Positions 1 through 5,938 of a DNA stretch of 12,109 nucleotides are shown here, one piece after another (position 1 is the stretch's first letter; each line of letters starts with the position of its first letter). Origin of the DNA: an uncultured Clostridia bacterium (GTDB taxonomy: Bacteria; Bacillota; Clostridia; Oscillospirales; Acutalibacteraceae); contig CAMHOI010000015.1 of NCBI GenBank assembly GCA_946186725.1, positions 1-12,109 on the forward strand, given 5' to 3'. The notes below the pieces were generated by a model. The model ran no database searches, was not told the origin of the DNA, and worked only from the letters and a program-made list of their open reading frames with translations. The position numbers were made by a program, and so were the translations under genes.

Positions 1-191
1 GGCTCATCAACGATCTCGGGCTCCTCGGGCTCAGGCAGGCCGTGCCTGTCCTGCCGGGCGCAGTGCCCGAGGGACTCCCAGCAGGCGCGGTGATGGGGCG
101 CGCCGCACTCGGGGCACCAGACCACGTCGTCCTCTTCAAACAGGCGCGCGTGGCAATAGGCGCAAAGCAGCTCTTTCTCTTGGTCGGCCAT
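1..191 (-). CDS. RING-like zinc-binding protein, N-terminal part only (runs off left edge)
   Basis: Only the first 63 residues are in the window; the rest lies beyond base 1. They carry a compact set of metal ligands: Cys10-x2-Cys13, Cys26-x2-Cys29, His33/His34, Cys37 and Cys44, with the segment CPECGAPHHRACW at 26-38. This resembles the prokaryotic RING finger family 1 (Pfam Prok-RING_1), which binds two zinc ions. After residue 52 the chain becomes a Pro/Glu-rich linker. The ATG at 189-191 follows a strong AAAGGAGG on the minus strand (198-205) with a 6-base gap, so the start is secure. It begins 28 bases after the stop of the upstream ATPase and is probably co-transcribed with it. In this family the domain usually heads a larger, often membrane-anchored, protein; what follows here cannot be seen. 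The zinc-binding call is firm, the function unknown. Confidence 0.8.
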   Translation of the reverse strand, partial: MADQEKELLCAYCHARLFEEDDVVWCPECGAPHHRACWESLGHCARQDRHGLPEPEEPEIVDE

Positions 192-219
192 GTCGCGCCT
201 CCTTTCCGTTTTTCTTATT

Positions 220-1311
220 CTACACGATGCGGGCGGAAAGATCAAGCTCGGCCAGGATCCGGTCGGCGGCGGCGTCGAGGACGGCGTAGTCCATGGCGGG
301 GGCGTAGAGCGCCTCCAGCTCGTCGTGGATGCTCTTGGCGCGGGCGAGCGTCTGGCAGGCCCCCTCCATCAGCTCTCCCGCGGCGCGACGGTTGAAAGCC
401 AGCCGCTGCCGCTTGGCGTGGAGGGCGGCGACGTCCTGGAAGCGGCGGGCGTGGATCACCCGCTCGGTGGAAGGGAGATCGAGGGCGCGGCTGCGGGTAA
501 CGAAGCCCAGCCGCAGCTCGGGGATGAGGACGTGCTCGATCTTCTCCCGCGGATCGAGGGGGCACATCCCGACGAAAACGTCGTAGCCGGCTTCCAGCGC
601 GGCCAGGCGAAGGGTGGCCATGACCGTGCGGCTGACGGCGCCCTGTTCGTCCTCCACCGCCCAGACGCGGTCGCACCAGGCGCGCAGGGTGTCGGCCCAG
701 AGCAGGTGCCCCTTGGGCGTAAGGGCGCTCAGGAAGCCCACCGTTTCCTTCCCCCGACCGCCCTTGCGCGGGAGGAGCCGGTCGGCCAGCCCCGCCGCGA
801 AGCGCAGAGCGCGCTCCCGGTCGCAGGCGTCCATGGCCACGCGGAAGCTGTCTCGCCGCAGGGCGGTCAGGGCGGCAAGATACCGCTCAGCCCGCCGGTA
901 CTCCCCCTTCAGCCGCCGGTCGACCGCGAGGATGGCCTCCCGGTTTTGCCGCGCGAGGACGGGATCGCAGGCCGCTCCCGCGTCCACCAGCACTTCGCAG
1001 GCGACGGGACAGCGGGGGTCGACGACGTGGGGGGCCGTCGCATCCAGCAGACAGACCCGCCGCCCGGGAAGCACCACGCCGTCCAGAGAGTCGGGGTCGC
1101 TCGGGCAGGGGACGCGCCAGGCCTCCTCGCCCGCGGCGGCGGCCGCCGCCAGCACCCGCTTCATAAGCGTGGACTTGCCCATGCCGGCGCCGCCCTTGAT
1201 GAGATAGGCGACCCAGCCCGCTTGAGGGTCGTACAGCTCGCCCAGATGGGAGAGGTAGCCGTCCGGGGTCATGACCCCGGCGAAAAAGGTGGGAAGACCC
1301 GTTTGTTTCAT
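220..1311 (-). CDS. P-loop ATPase of the PRK06851 type, with a degenerate second half
   Basis: A 363-residue soluble protein that I recognise as the uncharacterised Clostridia/Bacilli ATPase family PRK06851; its role is not established. The N-terminal half has a clear Walker A motif, GGAGMGKS, at residues 40-47, followed by an alternating hydrophobic strand and a Ser-Asp-Pro-Asp-Ser-Leu segment (71-76). The C-terminal half (about 191-275) repeats the same plan: FLSALTPKG (193-201) matches FFAGVMTPDG (9-18), and CPLDP (250-254) matches CPSDP (69-73). Where the second P-loop should stand, residues 219-228 read VEDEQGAVSR, with no GKS/T. Nucleotide binding should therefore depend on the first half. 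The ATG is fixed by an in-frame TGA just upstream (1315-1317); the Shine-Dalgarno is weak. It is divergent from the cysteine desulfurase gene and leads into the RING-like gene. No membrane segment is visible. Confidence 0.85.
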   Translation of the reverse strand: MKQTGLPTFFAGVMTPDGYLSHLGELYDPQAGWVAYLIKGGAGMGKSTLMKRVLAAAAAAGEEAWRVPCPSDPDSLDGVVLPGRRVCLLDATAPHVVDPRCPVACEVLVDAGAACDPVLARQNREAILAVDRRLKGEYRRAERYLAALTALRRDSFRVAMDACDRERALRFAAGLADRLLPRKGGRGKETVGFLSALTPKGHLLWADTLRAWCDRVWAVEDEQGAVSRTVMATLRLAALEAGYDVFVGMCPLDPREKIEHVLIPELRLGFVTRSRALDLPSTERVIHARRFQDVAALHAKRQRLAFNRRAAGELMEGACQTLARAKSIHDELEALYAPAMDYAVLDAAADRILAELDLSARIV

Positions 1312-1437
1312 AAGTCACCGCTTTCCGTCGCCCGGGGAGGGCGGCCGTATTTCCTTCCATACTATTCCCCGGCGCCACGCGGGTGCCTGGCCCTCCTTTT
1401 TCCTGTGAAAATTCTCCGGGCGGGCGCGATTTTGAGG

Positions 1438-1466
1438 TTGTGCTTTCGTTTGGGATGGTGTATAAT
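1438..1466 (+). promoter_or_regulatory. Sigma-A-type promoter for the cysteine desulfurase operon
   Basis: A perfect -10 box TATAAT at 1461-1466 lies 17 bases downstream of TTGTGC (1438-1443), which matches the first three bases of the -35 consensus TTGACA. The surrounding bases (about 1430-1490) are clearly more AT-rich than the genes on either side. Initiation is expected near 1473, giving a leader of about 33 bases before the GTG start at 1506. It probably drives the whole close-packed run to 9106. No riboswitch-sized leader is present. Confidence 0.7.
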
Positions 1467-1490
1467 CTATTATGTATATTTATGGACAAA

Positions 1491-1496
1491 AGGAGG
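1491..1496 (+). promoter_or_regulatory. Ribosome binding site deciding the GTG start of the cysteine desulfurase
   Basis: AGGAGG sits 9 bases before GTG 1506. It also lies downstream of the alternative in-frame ATG at 1482, which has no Shine-Dalgarno of its own and would begin only about 9 bases after the predicted transcription start. This favours the GTG, and the resulting N-terminus MHYLDNSATTPL is the family's usual one. Confidence 0.8.
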
Positions 1497-1505
1497 AGCA
1501 CGGCC

Positions 1506-2633
1506 GTGCATTATCTGGACAACAGCGCCACCACTCCTCTGTGCGAGGAGGCCAAGGCCGCTCTGTCCCGCGCGACGGGCGCCTTCGGCAACCCCTCTTC
1601 CCTGCACGGAATGGGCGCGCAGGCGCTCGCCGCTCTCAACGACGCCCGCGCCGTGGTGGCGGGCGCCCTCGGCTGCTCGCCGCGGGAGCTGATCTTCACC
1701 TCGGGCGGGAGCGAGGCCAACAACACCGCCCTCTTCGGCGCCGCCCGCGCCATGGCCCGCCGCGGCCGCCACATCGTGACCTCCGCCGTGGAGCATCCTT
1801 CCGTCCTGCGGACGCTGGAGGCGCTCGAAAAGGAGGGCTTCTCCATCACCCGCGTCGCCCCCGACGAGCAGGGGCACGTCTCCGCTGACGCCGTGATCGC
1901 CGCCCTGCGGCCGGACACCGTTCTGGTCTCCCTGATGGCGGTCAACAACGAAACGGGCGCGATCCTTCCCACCGCCGCGGTTAAGCCCGCGCTCCGGGAG
2001 ATCGGCAGTCCCGCCCTCGTCCACGTCGATGGGGTGCAGGCCTTCGGCAAGCTTTCTCTGCGGCCGGAGACGGCGGGCGCCGATCTGATCTCCGTCAGCG
2101 GGCACAAGATCCACGCGCCCAAGGGCGTGGGCGCTCTCTACGTTTCCAAAAGCGTCCGCATCCTCCCCCTCATCTACGGAGGCGGGCAGGAGGGCGGCCT
2201 CCGCTCCGGCACAGAGTCCACCCTGCTGATCGCGGCCTTCGCCGCCGCCGTGCGGGCCCTGCCCGAGCGCAGGGCGGCGCTCGCCCGGGCGCAGGCCCTG
2301 CGGGATGACGCGGCAGCGCGGCTGAGGGCGATCCCCGGTGTGGTCTTCAACTCCCCCGACGACGCGCTGCCCTATCTGTTCAACTTCTCGGTGGAGGGGC
2401 TCCGCTCCGAGACCCTGCTCCACTTCCTCGAGAGCCGCGACGTTTACGTCTCCAGCGGTTCCGCCTGCGCCAAAGGGCACGCCAGTCACGTCCTCGCCGC
2501 CCAGGGGCTGCCCCGGGAGCGGATCGACAGTGCGCTGCGCGTCTCCTTCTCCCGCTTCTCCACGCCCGAGGACGTCGACGCGCTGGTCGCCGCCGTCGCC
2601 GAGGGCGCGGCCACACTCAAACGAAAGAAGTAA
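1506..2633 (+). CDS. Cysteine desulfurase (NifS/IscS-like), sulfur donor to ThiI
   Basis: A 375-residue pyridoxal-phosphate enzyme that takes sulfur from L-cysteine, leaving alanine and a persulfide on its active-site Cys. Visible class V aminotransferase landmarks are the N-terminal YLDNSATTP, TSGGSEANN (about 65-73), VEHPSVL (95-101), NNETGAILP (148-156), HVDGVQAFGK (173-182), the PLP lysine in SGHKIHAPKG (Lys201) and the catalytic cysteine in SSGSACAKG (Cys321). Length is normal for the short NifS-like enzymes. The GTG start is chosen for the AGGAGG 9 bases upstream. The stop lies 4 bases before thiI, so the two are translationally linked. This pairing is known in Bacillus subtilis, where a dedicated desulfurase (NifZ) feeds ThiI for 4-thiouridine in tRNA; the same role is inferred here. 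No iron-sulfur scaffold gene (iscU/sufU) accompanies it, which argues against a general cluster-assembly role. Confidence 0.95.
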   Translation: MHYLDNSATTPLCEEAKAALSRATGAFGNPSSLHGMGAQALAALNDARAVVAGALGCSPRELIFTSGGSEANNTALFGAARAMARRGRHIVTSAVEHPSVLRTLEALEKEGFSITRVAPDEQGHVSADAVIAALRPDTVLVSLMAVNNETGAILPTAAVKPALREIGSPALVHVDGVQAFGKLSLRPETAGADLISVSGHKIHAPKGVGALYVSKSVRILPLIYGGGQEGGLRSGTESTLLIAAFAAAVRALPERRAALARAQALRDDAAARLRAIPGVVFNSPDDALPYLFNFSVEGLRSETLLHFLESRDVYVSSGSACAKGHASHVLAAQGLPRERIDSALRVSFSRFSTPEDVDALVAAVAEGAATLKRKK

Positions 2634-2637
2634 CCGC

Positions 2638-3825
2638 ATGAAAGAGATCCTGCTCATCAAAAACGGCGAGATCGCCCTCAAGGGACAGAACCGCTCCCAG
2701 TTCGAGGACGCGCTCGTCCGCCTCCTCAAGAAGCGGCTGGCCGACCTCGGCCCCGCGACGATGCGCAAAGCCCAGTCCACCATCACCGTGGAGCCCCTTT
2801 CGGAAGACTATGACTTTGATGAGGCGCTCTCGCGCGTGGGCCGCGTCTTCGGCATCGCGGGCTACTCCCGCGCCGCCGTGTGTGAAAAATCCATGGATGA
2901 CCTCTGCACCCGGGGCGTCGAATGGCTCCGGCCCCTGCTGGCGGGGGCGCGCACCTTCAAGGTGGAGAGCAAGCGGGCGGACAAGGCCTTTCCCCTGACC
3001 TCCCCCGAGATCAGCCGCGAGCTGGGCGGCGCCATCCTCTCGGCCTGTCCCCGGCTGAAGGTCGACGTCCACGACCCCGACGTCACCGTCGTCGCCGAGG
3101 TGCGCGAGGGCGGCATCTACCTGCGGGCGGGGCAGCTCCCCGGTGCGGGCGGGATGCCCACCGGTACGGGCGGGCGGGCCGCCGTCCTGCTCTCGGGCGG
3201 GATCGACAGCCCCGTGGCCGCCTGGATGATGGCCAAGCGCGGGATCGAGCTGTACGCCGTCCATTTTGCCAGCCCGCCCTACACCGGCCCCCTCGCCGAG
3301 CGGAAGGTGATCGACCTGCTCGCCCGGGTCTCCCTCTGGACGGGGCCCGTCACCCTCGCCATCGTCCCCTTCACCGCCATTCAGGAGGAGATCCGCGACC
3401 GCGTGCCCGAGGAATACTTTACTTTGGTCATGCGCCGCTTCATGATGAAGATCGCCTCCCGCCTCGCCGCCGAGAAGGGCTGCGGCGCCCTGATCACCGG
3501 AGAGAGCGTGGGGCAGGTCGCCAGCCAGACCCTCGCCGCCCTGCAGGTGACCGACCGCGCCAGCGATCTCCTCGTCCTGCGCCCCCTCATCGGCATGGAC
3601 AAGGAGGAGATCGTCCGCATCGCCCGCCGCATTGACACCTTTGAAACGTCCATCCTTCCCTATGAGGATTGCTGTACCGTCTTCACTCCCCGCCATCCCC
3701 GCACCCGTCCCACCGAGGAGGCCGTCCTTGCCGCTCAGCGCGACCTGGACGAGGAAGGGCTGATCGCCGCCGCGCTGGACGGCGTGCGCACCCTTCGGAT
3801 CGGCGACAACGATCAGGAGGTCTGA
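2638..3825 (+). CDS. thiI: tRNA 4-thiouridine synthase ThiI (short form, no rhodanese domain)
   Basis: A 395-residue cytoplasmic enzyme that adenylates uridine 8 of tRNA and inserts sulfur to make 4-thiouridine. Domain order fits ThiI: an N-terminal ferredoxin-like domain starting EILLIKNGEIALKGQNR, a THUMP domain (about 60-165), then a PP-loop adenylation domain with SGGIDSP at 186-192 and the conserved GES segment (288-290). A Cys pair occurs at 345-346 in PYEDCC. The chain ends at 395, so the C-terminal rhodanese domain of the 482-residue E. coli enzyme is missing; this is normal in Bacillus-type ThiI, where the partner cysteine desulfurase supplies persulfide directly. The ATG lies 4 bases after the desulfurase stop with only a weak AGAAG-type site, suggesting coupled translation. 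Its last codons contain the Shine-Dalgarno of the next gene. Thiamine synthesis is the other role reported for ThiI; no thiamine gene is nearby. Confidence 0.95.
   Translation: MKEILLIKNGEIALKGQNRSQFEDALVRLLKKRLADLGPATMRKAQSTITVEPLSEDYDFDEALSRVGRVFGIAGYSRAAVCEKSMDDLCTRGVEWLRPLLAGARTFKVESKRADKAFPLTSPEISRELGGAILSACPRLKVDVHDPDVTVVAEVREGGIYLRAGQLPGAGGMPTGTGGRAAVLLSGGIDSPVAAWMMAKRGIELYAVHFASPPYTGPLAERKVIDLLARVSLWTGPVTLAIVPFTAIQEEIRDRVPEEYFTLVMRRFMMKIASRLAAEKGCGALITGESVGQVASQTLAALQVTDRASDLLVLRPLIGMDKEEIVRIARRIDTFETSILPYEDCCTVFTPRHPRTRPTEEAVLAAQRDLDEEGLIAAALDGVRTLRIGDNDQEV
3815..3820 (+). promoter_or_regulatory. Ribosome binding site of the sortase gene, inside the end of thiI
   Basis: AGGAGG lies within the last codons of thiI, 7 bases before ATG 3828. 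Only two bases separate the thiI stop from this ATG, so the sortase is probably translated together with thiI. Confidence 0.85.
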
Positions 3826-3827
3826 CT

Positions 3828-5918
3828 ATGAACGCTGAACTGCTTCTTATCCCTTCTGCCGGCACCGCCGCGGCGTCGGACGCCGCGCTGACCGAGGCGC
3901 TGACCGCCTGCGGCGCCGACATCGTAGATCGCACCGTGCTGACCGCCGAATCCCGCGACCTCAAGCGCGCCCTGCGCGTGGCCGTGGAGCGCAGCGATCT
4001 GATCGTGGTGTGCGGCGGGATCGGCTTTGAACCCGAGAACAACGCCGTGGCCACCGTCTGCTCGGCGGTGGGCGGCGCCACTCACCGCGACGCGGGGGTG
4101 TTGGCCCGGTTGAAGGCCGCCTATCCCGACCGCGTTGACTTCGGCGCCGCCGCGCTGGTGCCCAGTGAGGCCACGGTGCTGACGGACGAAGGCACGCCCT
4201 TTGCGGGCGCCGCGCTGACCGCCGGCAGTCAGACCATCCTGCTGCTGCCCGACGAGCCCAACGCGCTGTCCGCTCTCCTGAGCAGGGCCGTGCCCGCCTT
4301 CCTGCATCCGGGTCGCGGCTTCTCCGTGACCGAGGAGGAGCCCGAGGCCGCTCCCGAGGCCGCTCCCGTCATCACGCCCATTCAGCCCGAATTCTACGAG
4401 GGTGACGAGGAGGAGAATGCGGCCGCGCCCGCCTTGACTGACGCGGAAGCCGACGCCCTCTTCTCACCCGTAGAGCCCCCAAAGGGGGAGACTCTGCCGC
4501 CTCCGCCCGTCGCCGATCCCGTCATCGAGTGGGACGCCGACGCCCTGGCCGCCCGTGCCGGCGCCGAGGCCGCCGCGGAGCCGGCGCCCGAAGAAGCGCC
4601 CGATCCTGCTGTTGAATCCGGGAAGAAGGGCGGCTTCCTGCGTTCCACCCTTCGCTTTTTCCTCCCCTGGAAGGGAGACGGCCTGACCGACGTCGTGCGC
4701 AAGGTCGTTTTCCTCCTCGCTGTGGTGGGCATCGTCGTTTCCGGCACCTACATCTACGGTTACTTCGCCGCTAAGCTCCATAACGACGCCGTGCTGACCG
4801 AGGCGCGCGATATGTACGACCGCACCGACACCACCGTCGACACCCAAACCGGCACCCTCAACCGCTTCAACGCCCTGCTCGCGCAGAACAAGGATTGCCG
4901 CGGCTGGATCGTCATTCCCAACACCGACATCAACAACCCCGTCTACCAGACCGTGGACAACGACTTCTACCTCCATCACGACGCCACGGGCGCCGAGAAC
5001 GTCTACGGTGCCGTTTTCGCCGACTACCGCGACACCATCGCCGCGAGCGGCAACTCTCCCAACGTCACCCTCTACGGCCACCACATGCGGGACGGGTCCA
5101 TGTTCGCCGATCTGCACAAGTATAAGTCCATGGACTTCTACAAGGAAAACCCCATCGTCACCTTCGACACCGTCTACGGCGGCGGCGGGGAGTACAAGAT
5201 CTTCGCCTGCATGCTGACCAACGCCGAGGCCAAGGACGACGGCGGCTACTTCTTCGACTATACCGTGCCCGGGTTTGAAGATGATAACGCCTTTGCCACC
5301 TGGATCGAGCAGATCCGCCGCCGCTCCCTCTACGTCACCCCCGTGGACGTAAAGCCCGGGGATGAGATCCTGACCCTATCCACCTGCTCCTATGAGCTGA
5401 AGGACGTCGAGCTGCGCTGCGTGGTGGTCGCCCGCAAGGTGCGCGGCAACGAGGCGGCCCGCGTCAACGTCACAGAGGTCTCCCACAACGACCGGGTCAT
5501 CTACCCGGCCGCCTGGTACGCCCAGAAGGGCGGCGCCAAGCCGGTCTATGAGGACGGGCTGACCACCTGGCTGGCCCAACCCGATTATGAGAAGTATCTG
5601 GAGCAGCAGAACACCGAGACCCCGTCCGAAGAGACCTCCTCCGGGACGGCATCGGACGAGACCGGCTCCCGGGCGACCTCCTCCGAGAGCGTGGCCTCCC
5701 AGAACGCCTCCTCCGGCGGGAGTTCGTCCGGCGAAGGATCCTCCTCCGGGGAAGCGGTCTCTCAGACGCCTTCCTCCTCAAACGCCTCCTCCGAGACGTC
5801 CTCTGTCGCGTCGTCCGAAGAGACGTCCTCTGTCGCGTCATCCGAAGAGACCTCCTCCGAAGAGACTTCCTCCGACGCGACGCCGCCCGATAACGGCGGC
5901 GAAGCAGCCGACGACTGA
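3828..5918 (+). CDS. Membrane class B sortase with N-terminal CinA/MoCF-like domain and Ser-rich tail
   Basis: A 696-residue fusion. Residues 1-160 resemble the molybdopterin-binding (MoCF) domain of CinA: RSDLIVVCGGIGFEPENN (55-72) stands where CinA has its GGLGPTxDD motif, and ALVPSEATVL plus TILLLPDEPNAL follow the CinA order. The motif is altered, so ligand binding is doubtful. An acidic Pro/Ala linker (168-262) leads to a basic patch and one transmembrane helix (about 293-312). The extracellular class B sortase domain (about 340-540) keeps all catalytic residues: His418 in LYGHHM, Cys520 in TLSTC and Arg530, ten residues on. Class B sortases are transpeptidases that join proteins bearing an NPQTN-like signal to peptidoglycan or pilins. 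The last 100 residues are a Ser/Thr/Glu low-complexity tail, unusual after a sortase. Topology is N-in, C-out. The start has AGGAGG 7 bases upstream. No substrate gene is visible in the window. Confidence 0.9.
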   Translation: MNAELLLIPSAGTAAASDAALTEALTACGADIVDRTVLTAESRDLKRALRVAVERSDLIVVCGGIGFEPENNAVATVCSAVGGATHRDAGVLARLKAAYPDRVDFGAAALVPSEATVLTDEGTPFAGAALTAGSQTILLLPDEPNALSALLSRAVPAFLHPGRGFSVTEEEPEAAPEAAPVITPIQPEFYEGDEEENAAAPALTDAEADALFSPVEPPKGETLPPPPVADPVIEWDADALAARAGAEAAAEPAPEEAPDPAVESGKKGGFLRSTLRFFLPWKGDGLTDVVRKVVFLLAVVGIVVSGTYIYGYFAAKLHNDAVLTEARDMYDRTDTTVDTQTGTLNRFNALLAQNKDCRGWIVIPNTDINNPVYQTVDNDFYLHHDATGAENVYGAVFADYRDTIAASGNSPNVTLYGHHMRDGSMFADLHKYKSMDFYKENPIVTFDTVYGGGGEYKIFACMLTNAEAKDDGGYFFDYTVPGFEDDNAFATWIEQIRRRSLYVTPVDVKPGDEILTLSTCSYELKDVELRCVVVARKVRGNEAARVNVTEVSHNDRVIYPAAWYAQKGGAKPVYEDGLTTWLAQPDYEKYLEQQNTETPSEETSSGTASDETGSRATSSESVASQNASSGGSSSGEGSSSGEAVSQTPSSSNASSETSSVASSEETSSVASSEETSSEETSSDATPPDNGGEAADD
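5793..5876 (+). repeat. In-frame tandem repeat encoding the Ser/Glu-rich sortase tail
   Basis: Two 27-base units (5793-5819 and 5820-5846) differ at a single base; two shortened 15-base units follow (5847-5861 and 5862-5876). All lengths are multiples of three, so copy-number change would alter tail length without a frameshift. Each unit encodes an ETSSVASSE-type peptide. Confidence 0.85.
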
Positions 5919-5938
5919 ACCGAAAAGGGAGAACCATC

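Noticed and set aside
1312..1440. Riboswitch or small RNA in the divergent intergenic region
   Set aside because: No extended pairing, T-box or known riboswitch core could be seen; only a short CGCCC/GGGCG stem is present.
1482..1508. ATG 1482 as the start of the cysteine desulfurase
   Set aside because: The AGGAGG lies downstream of it, and the eight extra residues are not part of the family's N-terminus.
190..1692. Long open frame on the plus strand opposite the ATPase gene
   Set aside because: It is low-complexity, rich in Gly, Arg, Pro and His, without any family pattern, and overlaps a recognisable ATPase and its divergent promoter region. GC-rich DNA commonly gives such antisense frames.
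3828..4310. Annotation of the sortase gene as a molybdopterin or CinA gene
   Set aside because: The N-terminal domain does resemble these, but the GG motif is altered and the protein continues through a membrane helix into a complete sortase. No molybdenum cofactor genes are near.
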